A DNA stretch of 64,000 nucleotides, from assembly GCF_019956415.1 (NCBI RefSeq), contig NZ_JAHBDK010000086.1:62001-126000 (forward strand), in the 5' to 3' direction. The stretch's first letter is position 1, and each line of letters opens with the position of its first letter. The translations under genes and the position numbers were made by a program. The notes beneath the pieces are model-generated. The model did not search any database and was not told the origin of the DNA. It worked only from the letters and a program-made list of their open reading frames with translations. Below, in pieces: positions 7,728 through 16,307 of this stretch. The stretch is from Pseudomonas sp. GL-B-19. Lineage in GTDB: Bacteria; Pseudomonadota; Gammaproteobacteria; Pseudomonadales; Pseudomonadaceae.

Positions 7728-9398
7728 TTAGCTATCCAGCGCTTTGTATTTCTCGCGCAGGTGGTTTCGAATGTATACGGCCGACAGGTTGAGCGTGGCG
7801 ATCACCAGCACCAGCAACAGCGCCGTGGCGTACACCAGCGGCCGCGCGGCTTCGACGTTCGGGCTCTGGAAGCCGACGTCATAAATGTGGAAGCCCAGGT
7901 GCATGATCTTCTGATCGAGGTGAAGGTACGGGTAGTTGCCATCCAGCGGCAGCGACGGCGCCAGTTTCACCACACCCACCAGCATCAACGGCGCCACTTC
8001 ACCAGCGGCGCGTGCCACGGCGAGGATCATGCCAGTCATCATCGCCGGGCTGGCCATCGGCAGCACGATCTTCCACAAGGTTTCAGCCTTGGTCGCGCCG
8101 AGGGCCAACGAGCCTTCACGCACGGTGCGAGGAATCCGCGCCAGACCTTCTTCGGTGGCCACGATCACCACCGGTACTGCCAGCAATGCCAGCGTCAGGG
8201 AAGCCCAAAGCAGACCCGGCGTACCAAAGGTCGGCGCCGGCAACGCTTCAGGGAAGAACAAGCGGTCAACCGAGCCGCCGAGGACATAGACGAAGAAGCC
8301 CAGACCGAACACGCCGTAAACGATGGCCGGAACGCCGGCCAAGTTGTTCACCGCGATGCGGATAATTCGAGTCAGCGCATTCTGCTTGGCGTACTCACGC
8401 AGGTAAACCGCCGCCAGTACGCCGAATGGCGTCACGATCATCGCCATGATCAACGTCATCATCACGGTGCCGAAAATCGCCGGGAAGATCCCGCCTTCGG
8501 TGTTCGCTTCACGCGGGTCGTCGGACAGGAATTCCCAGATCTTGCTGAAGTAGAAGCCGATCTTGGTCATCGTGCCCATAGCGTTCGGCTGGTAGGCGTG
8601 AACCACTTTGCCGATACTGATTTCGACTTCTTTGCCGTTCGCATCGCGGGCCGTGAGGCTGTCGCGGTTGAACTGGGCGTGCAAGTCATTCAGACGGGCT
8701 TCGATGTCTTGATAACGTGCATTCAGCTCAGCGCGTTCGGCATCCATATCTGCTTGCGCAGCAGCGTCGAGGTGGCCGGCCAGTTCCAGTTTGCGACCGT
8801 GCAGACGAATGCGTTCCAGACCCGCGTTGATCGCGCCGATGTCGACCTTTTCCAGGGTCTTGAGCTGTGCCGCGAGCTTGTTCACACGATCAACACGCGC
8901 CTGCAGTTCCGGCCAGGCCGCTTCGCCTTCAGCGATGACTTTGCCGTCCTGTTTGACGTTGACCAGGTAACCGTAGAAGTTGCCCCACTCGCGACGCTCG
9001 ATGGTCATCAGCTCAGGTGGCGTCTTTTGGTTGGTCAGCCACTCGCCGACGATCCAGGTGAAGTCGTTGCCATTCAAGTCACGGTTGCCGACCTTGATCA
9101 GCTCACGCGTCATGAACTCCGGGCCCTGATCGGGCACCGGCAGACCAGCGCTTTTCAGGCGCTCACGCGGCACTTCTTCCTTCTGTACCACTTCACCAAT
9201 GACCAGGTGATTGGCCTGACCCGGCACGTCGTAGCTGGCGTGAATCAAATCCGCCGGCCAGAAGTGACCCAGACCGCGCACGGCAATCACCGCCAGCAGG
9301 CCGATGGTCATGATGACCGCGATGGACACCGCGCCACCGCTGATCCAGACGCCGGGGGCGCCGCTCTTGAACCATCCTTTCAGGGAGTTCTGTTTCAC
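7728..9398 (-). CDS. pstA: Phosphate ABC transporter permease PstA, extended form
   Basis: The product has 556 residues, against roughly 300 in E. coli PstA. The first membrane helix is at about residues 20-42. A large periplasmic insert follows (about 43-290), with a helical part that is rich in Glu, Ala and Leu and looks like a coiled coil (about 165-245). The usual permease domain occupies about 300-545, with the EAA-type loop (EGSLALGATKAETLWKIVLP). It pairs with PstC to form the inner-membrane channel. The stop of pstC is 15 bases upstream, so the two genes are co-transcribed and perhaps translationally linked. The extra domain is shared by Pseudomonas homologues as far as I recall; its role is unknown. 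Confidence 0.95.
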   Translation of the reverse strand: MKQNSLKGWFKSGAPGVWISGGAVSIAVIMTIGLLAVIAVRGLGHFWPADLIHASYDVPGQANHLVIGEVVQKEEVPRERLKSAGLPVPDQGPEFMTRELIKVGNRDLNGNDFTWIVGEWLTNQKTPPELMTIERREWGNFYGYLVNVKQDGKVIAEGEAAWPELQARVDRVNKLAAQLKTLEKVDIGAINAGLERIRLHGRKLELAGHLDAAAQADMDAERAELNARYQDIEARLNDLHAQFNRDSLTARDANGKEVEISIGKVVHAYQPNAMGTMTKIGFYFSKIWEFLSDDPREANTEGGIFPAIFGTVMMTLIMAMIVTPFGVLAAVYLREYAKQNALTRIIRIAVNNLAGVPAIVYGVFGLGFFVYVLGGSVDRLFFPEALPAPTFGTPGLLWASLTLALLAVPVVIVATEEGLARIPRTVREGSLALGATKAETLWKIVLPMASPAMMTGMILAVARAAGEVAPLMLVGVVKLAPSLPLDGNYPYLHLDQKIMHLGFHIYDVGFQSPNVEAARPLVYATALLLVLVIATLNLSAVYIRNHLREKYKALDS

Positions 9399-9413
9399 AG
9401 ACTTCTACCTTTC

Positions 9414-11696
9414 TTAAAGCGACGAGTATTTCTTGCGCAGACGCTGACGAATCAGTTCTGCGAGGGTGTTCATGACGAAGGTGAACAGCAGCAGCACCAG
9501 CGCCGAGAGGAACAGCACGCGGTAGTGGCTGCCGCCGACTTCCGACTCGGGCATTTCCACCGCGACGTTGGCAGCCAGTGTGCGCAGGCCTTCGAACAGG
9601 TTCATTTCCATGACTGGGGTGTTACCGGTGGCCATCAACACGATCATGGTTTCACCGACTGCACGGCCCATGCCGATCATCAGCGCCGAGAAAATGCCCG
9701 GGCTGGCGGTGAGGATCACCACCCGCGTCATGGTCTGCCACGGCGTAGCGCCAAGGGCCAGGGAACCGAGGGTCAAACCGCGCGGAACGCTGAATACGGC
9801 GTCTTCGGCGATGGAGTAGATGTTCGGGATAACCGCGAAGCCCATGGCCAAACCAACCACCAGTGCGTTGCGCTGGTCGTAGGTGATGCCCAGGTCGTGG
9901 GAGATCCACATGCGCATGTCGCCGCCGAAGAACCAGGTTTCCATGTACGGGCTCATGTACAGCGAGAGCCAGCCCACAAACAGAATCACTGGAATCAGGA
10001 TCGCGCTTTCCCAGCCGTCCGGCACTTTCAGGCGGATCGACTCAGGCAGGCGACTGAAGACGAAACCGGCTACCAGAATGCCGATCGGCAGGAGCATCAG
10101 CAGGCTGAAGATGCCCGGCAAATGCCCTTCCACATACGGCGCAAGGAACAGGCCGGCGAAGAAACCGAGGATCACCGTCGGCATCGCTTCCATCAGCTCG
10201 ATCACCGGCTTGACCTTGCGGCGCAAACTCGGGGCCATGAAGTACGCGGTGTAAATCGCAGCAGCGACGGCCAGCGGTGCAGCCAACAGCATGGCGTAGA
10301 ACGCGGCCTTCAAGGTGCCGAAGGTCAGCGGAGACAAGCTCATCTTCGGTTCGAAGTCAGTGTTGGCAGCGGTCGATTGCCAGACGTATTTAGGCTCGTC
10401 GTAGTTCTCGTACCAGACCTTGCTCCACAACGCGCTCCACGACACTTCCGGGTGCGGGTTGTCCAGCAGCAGCGGCTGAATCTTGCCGCCCGCTTCGACG
10501 ATGATGCGGTTGGCGCGTGGCGACATGCCGAAAATGCCTTGGCCTTCCACGACCTGATCCACCAGCAAGGTGCGGTGAGCGGTACTGTGGAACACGCCGA
10601 GTTTGCCGGAGGCGTCGAGGGCGACGAAGCCTTTGCGACGTTCTTCAGCGCTGATTTCAACAATCGGCGTAGTGCCCATCTGGAAGGTACGAATCTGCTT
10701 CAGACGCTGCTCACCATCGGGGTCGCGCGCCATGAACCACTGGGCCAGACCACCTTTGGAGTCGCCGAGGATCAGCGAGATACCGCCCACCAGCTGGGTG
10801 CTGGCGGTGATTTGCGCTTCACCGTCTTCGAGCAGTTTGTAGCGACCGTTGAGGCTCTTGTCGCGCAGGCTGAACACATCGGCCTGGGCACGACCGTTAA
10901 TCACGTACAGCCACTGCTGACGCGGGTCGACGAAGATGTTCTTCACCGGCTCGGTCATCTGCGGCAGATCGATACGCTTCTGCTCATTGGTGACTTCACC
11001 GGTCATCATGTTTTCTTCGCTGGTCAGCGACAAAACATTGAGTTGCGCACCCGTGGCGCCGACCAGCATCAGGGTCGAATCGTTAGCGTTGAGACTGACA
11101 TGCTCCAGCGCACCGCCCGCCTCGTTCAGCACGATCGGGGTTTCGCCGTACGGGTACTCGATGGCCGGCGAGATGGTTTTCTTGCCATCCGGGTAGCTGA
11201 CTTTATACGTGTGACGGAACACCAGGGCCTGACCGTTGGACAAGCCGACCGCCACCAATGGATGACCCGGTTGGTCTTCGCCGATGGAGGTCACATGAGT
11301 GCCGGCCGGAACAGGCAGGTCGACGCGCTTGAGTTCAGCGCCACTGTCGATATCAAAGAACAGCGCCTGGCCCTTGTCGGAAACCCGCATGGCGACCTGG
11401 TTCTGTTCTTCGAGGGAGATCATCAACGGCTTGCCGGCGTCTTGCATCCAGGCTGGCGTGATGGCGTCTTTGGCGGTCAGGTCGGCGCCCTGGAACAGTG
11501 GCGCAACGACGTAAGCGAGGAAGAAGAAGATCAACGTGATCGCGCCGAGAACGGCGAGGCCGCCCACGAGGACGTACCAGCGAGTCAGGCGATCTTTGAG
11601 CGCGCGAATGCGGCGCTTGCGTTGCAGCTCAGGCGTATTGAAATCAATTCGCTTGGGGGGATTCGTAGTCATGGTGGAATTGGCCAGATCATTCAT
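9414..11696 (-). CDS. pstC: Phosphate ABC transporter permease PstC, with large periplasmic domain
   Basis: The product has 760 residues, more than twice E. coli PstC. A membrane helix at about 38-68 is followed by a periplasmic domain of about 400 residues made of repeated strand-rich units (for example VAVGLSNGQALVFRH, LMLVGATGAQLNVLSL, WLYVINGRAQADVFSL), consistent with a beta-propeller. The permease domain covers about 480-755, with the EAA loop (LGSLALGATPWQTMTRVV). I chose the ATG at 11696, which has AGGG seven bases upstream; a GTG six bases earlier is too close to that site. A Pho box lies only 22 bases upstream. It heads the pstCAB-phoU run. Confidence 0.95.
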   Translation of the reverse strand: MNDLANSTMTTNPPKRIDFNTPELQRKRRIRALKDRLTRWYVLVGGLAVLGAITLIFFFLAYVVAPLFQGADLTAKDAITPAWMQDAGKPLMISLEEQNQVAMRVSDKGQALFFDIDSGAELKRVDLPVPAGTHVTSIGEDQPGHPLVAVGLSNGQALVFRHTYKVSYPDGKKTISPAIEYPYGETPIVLNEAGGALEHVSLNANDSTLMLVGATGAQLNVLSLTSEENMMTGEVTNEQKRIDLPQMTEPVKNIFVDPRQQWLYVINGRAQADVFSLRDKSLNGRYKLLEDGEAQITASTQLVGGISLILGDSKGGLAQWFMARDPDGEQRLKQIRTFQMGTTPIVEISAEERRKGFVALDASGKLGVFHSTAHRTLLVDQVVEGQGIFGMSPRANRIIVEAGGKIQPLLLDNPHPEVSWSALWSKVWYENYDEPKYVWQSTAANTDFEPKMSLSPLTFGTLKAAFYAMLLAAPLAVAAAIYTAYFMAPSLRRKVKPVIELMEAMPTVILGFFAGLFLAPYVEGHLPGIFSLLMLLPIGILVAGFVFSRLPESIRLKVPDGWESAILIPVILFVGWLSLYMSPYMETWFFGGDMRMWISHDLGITYDQRNALVVGLAMGFAVIPNIYSIAEDAVFSVPRGLTLGSLALGATPWQTMTRVVILTASPGIFSALMIGMGRAVGETMIVLMATGNTPVMEMNLFEGLRTLAANVAVEMPESEVGGSHYRVLFLSALVLLLFTFVMNTLAELIRQRLRKKYSSL

Positions 11697-11717
11697 GCGC
11701 ACACCCTAGCGATCCTG

Positions 11718-11744
11718 TATGACAGAAAGATGACAATGCAGTGA
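11718..11744 (-). promoter_or_regulatory. Pho box upstream of pstC
   Basis: On the minus strand the site reads TGTCATCTTTCTGTCATA, two exact TGTCAT units 11 bases apart, with a weaker third unit just upstream (GTCACTGCAT). This matches the PhoB tandem consensus. A TAGGGT hexamer ten bases downstream (11703-11708) could be the -10 element. Confidence 0.85.
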
Positions 11745-11828
11745 CGCAACAAATCCGCCGCCAACGGGGACTGGCAGCAGACCGGAAATTTGGGGAGGCC
11801 GGGTCACCTGCGTGGTAACCCTGAGCCT

Positions 11829-11917
11829 TGTAGGAGCAAGGCTTGCCCGCGATGGTAGCGCCAAGGTTTCAAAGGTGAAACGCGGCGCCCCCATCGCGAG
11901 CAAGCTCGGCTCCTACG
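11829..11917. repeat. Imperfect REPIN between pstS and pstC
   Basis: Inverted TGTAGGAGC.../...GCTCCTAC arms with diverged inner parts lie between pstS and pstC. The arms mix features of the type A and type B elements. It may separate abundant pstS mRNA from pstCAB mRNA. Confidence 0.8.
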
Positions 11918-11920
11918 GTG

Positions 11921-12922
11921 TTACTTTTTTGCGACTTCAGCGCCGCCTTCCGCCAGACCCAGGTCAGCCAGTGCTTTGGCAGCAACCTTGGCCGGCAGTG
12001 GGATGTAACCGTCTTTCACCACAACTTCCTGACCCTGTTTGGACAGAATCAGTTTCACGAACTCGGCTTCCAGCGGGGCCAGAGGCTTGTTCGGGGCTTT
12101 GTTGACGTAAACGTAGAGGAAACGCGACAGCGGGTATTTGCCGTTCAGGGCGTTTTCTTCGGTGTCTTCGATGAAGTCAGTGCTGCCTTTCTTGGCCAGA
12201 GCCACAGTCTTCACGCTAGCGGTTTTGTAGCCGATGCCCGAGTAACCGATGCCGTTCAGCGAGGAGCTGATCGACTGCACGACCGAAGCCGAACCTGGTT
12301 GTTCGTTGACGTTTGGCTTGTAGTCGCCTTTGCACAGGGCTTCTTCTTTGAAGTAGCCGTAGGTGCCGGATACCGAGTTACGGCCGAACAGTTGAACCGG
12401 CTTGTTGGCCAGGTCACCGGTCACGCCCAGGTCACCCCAGGTTTTAACGTCGGTTTTAGCGCCGCACAGACGAGTGGACGAGAAGATCGCGTCGACTTGT
12501 TCCATGGTCAGGTGCTGGATCGGGTTGTCTTTGTGCACGAACACAGCCAGGGCGTCCACGGCAACCGGGATAGCGGTTGGCTTGTAGCCGTACTTCTGCT
12601 CGAAGGCAGCCAGTTCGGTGTCCTTCATCTTGCGGCTCATCGGGCCCAGGTTAGAGGTGCCTTCAGTCAGCGCAGGTGGCGCAGTGGCGGAGCCAGCGGC
12701 CTGAATCTGGATGTTTACGTTCGGGTATTCTTTTTTGTAGTTCTCAGCCCAAAGGGTCATGAGGTTGGCCAGAGTATCGGAGCCGACGCTGGACAGGTTG
12801 CCCGACACACCAGTGGTCTTGGTGTAGCTCGGGATAGCAGGGTCAACAGCGGCGAACGCGTTGGCAGTCGCAACGCCAGCAGCGACAAAAGTCATTGCCG
12901 CCATCAAACGCTTCAGTTTCAT
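11921..12922 (-). CDS. pstS: Periplasmic phosphate-binding protein PstS
   Basis: The product has 333 residues, including a signal peptide of about 24 residues (cleavage near ANAFA). It captures inorganic phosphate in the periplasm and delivers it to PstCA. Phosphate-contact segments are present: VGSDTLANL near the N terminus, SRKMKDTELA, and GRNSVSGTYGYF. Pho-box repeats lie 66-96 bases upstream of the start. It is transcribed in the same direction as pstCAB, but 224 bases and a REPIN separate them and pstC has its own Pho box, so it may be partly an independent unit. This is normal for the family. Confidence 0.97.
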   Translation of the reverse strand: MKLKRLMAAMTFVAAGVATANAFAAVDPAIPSYTKTTGVSGNLSSVGSDTLANLMTLWAENYKKEYPNVNIQIQAAGSATAPPALTEGTSNLGPMSRKMKDTELAAFEQKYGYKPTAIPVAVDALAVFVHKDNPIQHLTMEQVDAIFSSTRLCGAKTDVKTWGDLGVTGDLANKPVQLFGRNSVSGTYGYFKEEALCKGDYKPNVNEQPGSASVVQSISSSLNGIGYSGIGYKTASVKTVALAKKGSTDFIEDTEENALNGKYPLSRFLYVYVNKAPNKPLAPLEAEFVKLILSKQGQEVVVKDGYIPLPAKVAAKALADLGLAEGGAEVAKK

Positions 12923-12987
12923 GCCTTACTCCTAGCAGATAGGGTGTGTTAAGTCGGGGCCAAGTATCAGCAGGCCGTGTGAACACT

Positions 12988-13018
12988 CTATGGCTGAAAT
13001 ATGACAATTGGATGAAAG
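12988..13018 (-). promoter_or_regulatory. Pho box upstream of pstS
   Basis: On the minus strand three 11-base units read TTTCATCCAAT, TGTCATATTTC and AGCCATAGAGT. The middle unit is a full PhoB half-site and the others are degenerate. The site is about 66 bases upstream of the pstS start, which is the usual distance for a PhoB-activated promoter. Confidence 0.85.
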
Positions 13019-13058
13019 GCCAGTATTCGGGTTTTTACAGGATGATTCGCGTCGCTCC

Positions 13059-13136
13059 ATTCGCGAGCAGGCTCGCTCCCACAAAGGCTCTGCGGTGAGC
13101 ACAGAACCATTGTAGGAGCCGGCTTGCCGGCGAAAG
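13059..13136. repeat. Chimeric REPIN (type A arm plus type B arm)
   Basis: The left arm is a type A REP (TCGCGAGCAGGCTCGCTCCC) and the right arm is a type B REP (TGTAGGAGCCGGCTTGCCGG) in opposite orientation. The other REPINs here mostly have matching arms. Confidence 0.85.
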
Positions 13137-13165
13137 CGTCAGTGCAGCCAATACAAAGAGCCGGC

Positions 13166-14464
13166 TTAACGCCCCTTCTTCCAGAGATACCCACCCACCA
13201 CAATCCCGACCCCGCAAATGATCGCCACATAGTAGGCAGGCCCCATCGGGCTCTCCTTCAGCAGAAGCGTCACCACCATCGGCGTCAAACCACCGAAAAT
13301 CGCATAGGCCAGGTTGTACGAGAACGACAGCCCGCTAAAGCGCACCACTGCTGGGAAGGCTTTGACCATCACGTACGGCACCGCGCCGATAGTGCCCACC
13401 AGCAAACCGGTCAAGGCGTACATCGGAAACAGCCAGTCCGGGTGATTGAACAGGCTGTGATAGAACGTCCAGGAACTCAGCAGCAACGCGGCACTGCCAA
13501 ACACAAACACTCGACCCGCACCAAAACGGTCAGCCAAAGCGCCGGACGCCACGCACCCAAGGCTCAGGAATACAATCGCCACGCTATTGGCCTGCAACGC
13601 GGTGGTCGGCGCGAAGTGGTAAACCGTCTGCAACACGGTCGGGGTCATCAGGATGACCACGATGATGCCGGCTGACAGCAGCCAGGTCAGCAGCATGGAA
13701 ATCAGGATCGCCCCGCGATGGTCACGCAATACAGCACGCAGCGGCACTTCTTCGGCCAGGGCTTTGCGCAGTTGCAGCTCGGCGAACACCGGGGTTTCGT
13801 GCAGCCAGCGGCGCAGGTACACCGAGAACAGGCCAAACACACCACCCAGCAGGAACGGGATCCGCCAGGCGTAATCGGACACTTCCACCGGGGTATAAAT
13901 ACTGTTGATCGCCGTGGCCACCAATGAGCCCAGTAGAATGCCCGCTGTCAGTCCGCTGGTCAGTGTGCCGCAGGCGTAGCCGATATACCGTTGCGGAACG
14001 TGTTCGGAAACGAATACCCACGCGCCCGGCACTTCACCCCCAATCGCCGCGCCCTGAATCACCCGCATCAGCAGCAACAGAATCGGTGCCCACATGCCGA
14101 TCTGCGCGTAAGTCGGCAGCAAACCCATGATCAGGGTCGGCACCGCCATCATGAAAATGCTCAGGGTGAACATTTTCTTGCGCCCCAACAGATCACCGAA
14201 GTGCGCCATGACGATGCCGCCCAACGGCCGCGCCAGGTAGCCAGCAGCGAAAATGCCGAAGGTCTGCATCAGGCGCAGCCACTCAGGCATATCCGCCGGG
14301 AAGAACAGCTTGCCAACCACCGTGGCAAAGAACACAAAGATGATGAAGTCGTAAAACTCCAGTGCACCGCCCAAGGCAGACAGCGATAAAGTCTTGTAAT
14401 CGTTACGGGTCAACGGACGTGCGGGTTGGTTCGGCTGCGCGATGCTCGAGGGCGCTGTGGTCAT
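13166..14464 (-). CDS. MHS-family MFS transporter (metabolite:H+ symporter)
   Basis: The product has 432 residues and about 12 hydrophobic helices, the standard MFS size. The MHS signature is visible: the first helix ALGGALEFYDFIIF and the loop GDLLGRKKMF between helices 2 and 3. The family imports organic acids or osmolytes with protons; the substrate cannot be told from sequence. I set the start at 14464 (MTTAPSSIAQ), since the 32 residues upstream in the open frame do not look like a transporter N terminus. As I recall, P. aeruginosa also has an MFS gene next to pstS. A convincing Pho box was not seen upstream, so Pho control is not claimed. Confidence 0.87.
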   Translation of the reverse strand: MTTAPSSIAQPNQPARPLTRNDYKTLSLSALGGALEFYDFIIFVFFATVVGKLFFPADMPEWLRLMQTFGIFAAGYLARPLGGIVMAHFGDLLGRKKMFTLSIFMMAVPTLIMGLLPTYAQIGMWAPILLLLMRVIQGAAIGGEVPGAWVFVSEHVPQRYIGYACGTLTSGLTAGILLGSLVATAINSIYTPVEVSDYAWRIPFLLGGVFGLFSVYLRRWLHETPVFAELQLRKALAEEVPLRAVLRDHRGAILISMLLTWLLSAGIIVVILMTPTVLQTVYHFAPTTALQANSVAIVFLSLGCVASGALADRFGAGRVFVFGSAALLLSSWTFYHSLFNHPDWLFPMYALTGLLVGTIGAVPYVMVKAFPAVVRFSGLSFSYNLAYAIFGGLTPMVVTLLLKESPMGPAYYVAIICGVGIVVGGYLWKKGR

Positions 14465-14828
14465 GGCAAGGGCTTCTCTTATAGTCGGTTCTGCAGCCCC
14501 AATAACGCTGACGGAGGCTTGGGCAGGTCCGGCACGATAGCAAATTGTTCGAAAAAGCACATAGAGGTCGGTTTTTGACGGTCAAAATGAGAACCGGACG
14601 GTCGTCTCGGAGTCTACCGACCGATATACTCGCAATCTTGCAACACTTTGAAAGGATTGCTGTGCGAAGACGCTGCTGGCTCTACCAGTCGATTTCGCAG
14701 AGTTTCCCTTTAGGCGCCTTACGAGAAACGTGACGAACGTAGTATGTTCGGGGCTGAATCGTTTTTCTTGAAAGCGGCTATTCACCTGAAGTACAAATGA
14801 AGAGTCACGGGTCAGAGGCACCCCCGGC
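14465..14828. other. 364-base intergenic region between divergent genes
   Basis: This gap holds the divergent promoters of the MHS transporter and the thioesterase genes. A GACGGTC motif occurs twice as a direct repeat near 14578-14605. I see no gene and no strong hairpin. Confidence 0.5.
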
Positions 14829-15233
14829 ATGATAGAGCTCGAACAAGAAGATCCAATCCCGCAAGGCGACCTGGCCCTGCAAATCACCGCGCTCCCTCGC
14901 GAAACCAACGGCTTTGGCGATATTTTCGGCGGCTGGCTGGTGGCGCAGATGGATTTGGCGGGCACCGCCATGGCCAGCAAAGTCGCTGGCGGGCGCGTTG
15001 CCACCGTTGCGATCGACCGTATGGCGTTCCTGGTTCCTGTCGCGGTAGGCGCACAGCTCTCCTTTTATACCCAAGCGCTGGAAATCGGCCGCAGCTCAAT
15101 CAAGATGATGGTTGAGGTCTGGAGCGACGATCCGCTGTCCAGCGAGTGGCGTAAAGTGACTGAAGCCGTGTTTGTGTTCGTCGCCATCGACGGCAGCGGC
15201 CGTACTCGCTCGGTTCCGCCGCGCGCGCGTTAA
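14829..15233 (+). CDS. Hotdog-fold acyl-CoA thioesterase, YciA type
   Basis: The product has 134 residues. It is a small cytoplasmic hotdog protein that hydrolyses acyl-CoA to free acid and CoA. The family motif around the catalytic Asp is clear (DIFGGWLVAQMDLAGTAMA). The second strand VAIDRMAFLVPVAVG and the strand pair near residues 75-110 complete the fold. The length equals that of E. coli YciA. The gene is alone, followed after 57 bases by the mutarotase gene in the same direction, so they may share a transcript. Physiological substrate unknown. Confidence 0.9.
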   Translation: MIELEQEDPIPQGDLALQITALPRETNGFGDIFGGWLVAQMDLAGTAMASKVAGGRVATVAIDRMAFLVPVAVGAQLSFYTQALEIGRSSIKMMVEVWSDDPLSSEWRKVTEAVFVFVAIDGSGRTRSVPPRAR

Positions 15234-15290
15234 ACGCTGCGGGCGTTTTACGGTCCATTGCAGTCATTGTTCCCGATCGAGAGTTGTCCC

Positions 15291-16190
15291 ATGAACACGC
15301 CCAACGTTGAAGCCGTGAAACTGGATGAACTGAACTGCTGGCGCATCCGCCATGGTCAGGCCGAATTGCTGGTCGCCCAGCAAGGCGCGCACATCCTCAG
15401 TTATCAATTGGCCGGCCAACCGCCGCTGATCTGGCTCAACGACGAGGCGGTGTTCAAGGCCGGCAAGAGCATCCGTGCCGGCGTGCCGGTGTGCTGGCCG
15501 TGGTTCGGCAACCTTGCACGCAATCCGCAGAGCGTTCAGGCGATGCGTGTCAGCGACGAAGCGCCAAGTGCCCACGGTTTTGTCCGGGCGATGGATTGGG
15601 AGCTGGGCGGCATCGAAGCCGAGGGCGAAAGCCTGAAGGTGGAGTTCATCCTGCCCTACCCCGTAGGTGGTTTTCCGGGTTGGCCGCATCAGGTGGATTT
15701 GAAGCTGAGCATTCGTCTGGATGAGCAACTGCATATCAGCCTGACCAGCCATAACCAAGGCACAGACACCGTCACCCTCAGCCAGGCGCTGCACAGCTAT
15801 TTTGCGGTCAGCGATGTGCGCAATGTGCACGTTGAAGGGCTGGATGGCTTCAGCTACATCGAGACGCTGGATGAGTGGAAAACCGTCACTCAGACCGGTG
15901 ATCTGCAGTTTACCGGCGAGACCGACCGCATCTACCTCAATACCCCGACGACGCTGAGCATAGTCGATCCGGCGTGGGAGCGGCGCATTGAGCTGACCAG
16001 CAGTGGATCGCGCGCGGCAGTGATCTGGAACCCGTGGATCGAGCGTGCAGCGGCGTTCAGCGACATGGCGGACGATGGCTGGCAGCGGATGCTGTGCATT
16101 GAGACGGCGAATGTGATGGATGATGTGGTGACATTGATTCCGGGGGCCAGCCACACCCTCGGTGTCAGCATTAGCAGCAATCCCCTCTAA
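15291..16190 (+). CDS. D-hexose-6-phosphate mutarotase (YeaD-like)
   Basis: The product has 299 residues. It belongs to the aldose-1-epimerase superfamily and interconverts alpha and beta anomers of glucose-6-phosphate and related sugars. Supporting motifs are the GVPVCWPWFGN segment, the conserved His in SAHGFVRAMDWEL, and the SQALHSYFAV region with the second active-site His. The catalytic Glu is probably in the late WNPWIERAAAFSDMA region by family position. I chose the ATG at 15291, which has GAGAG about nine bases upstream, over the frame start 33 bases earlier. Cytoplasmic; no signal peptide. Confidence 0.88.
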   Translation: MNTPNVEAVKLDELNCWRIRHGQAELLVAQQGAHILSYQLAGQPPLIWLNDEAVFKAGKSIRAGVPVCWPWFGNLARNPQSVQAMRVSDEAPSAHGFVRAMDWELGGIEAEGESLKVEFILPYPVGGFPGWPHQVDLKLSIRLDEQLHISLTSHNQGTDTVTLSQALHSYFAVSDVRNVHVEGLDGFSYIETLDEWKTVTQTGDLQFTGETDRIYLNTPTTLSIVDPAWERRIELTSSGSRAAVIWNPWIERAAAFSDMADDGWQRMLCIETANVMDDVVTLIPGASHTLGVSISSNPL

Positions 16191-16208
16191 GCCACACCAG
16201 ACCCCAAG

Positions 16209-16299
16209 GGTGGGAGCGAGCCTGCTCGCGAATGCGGTGTATCAGTTTACGGATTAACCGACTGACACTCCCTCTTCGCGAGCAGGCTCGCTCCCACAT
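16209..16299. repeat. REPIN (type A)
   Basis: Inverted GGTGGGAGCGAGCCTGCTCG elements lie between convergent genes, with about 45 bases between the arms. Confidence 0.9.
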
Positions 16300-16307
16300 T
16301 TGAATAC

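Noticed and set aside
7761..11744. A 1327-codon open frame on the plus strand, antisense to pstA and pstC
   Set aside because: It is exactly opposite two well-supported genes, crosses their junction, and encodes a His/Gln/Arg-rich sequence typical of the antisense frame of GC-rich genes. No family resemblance.
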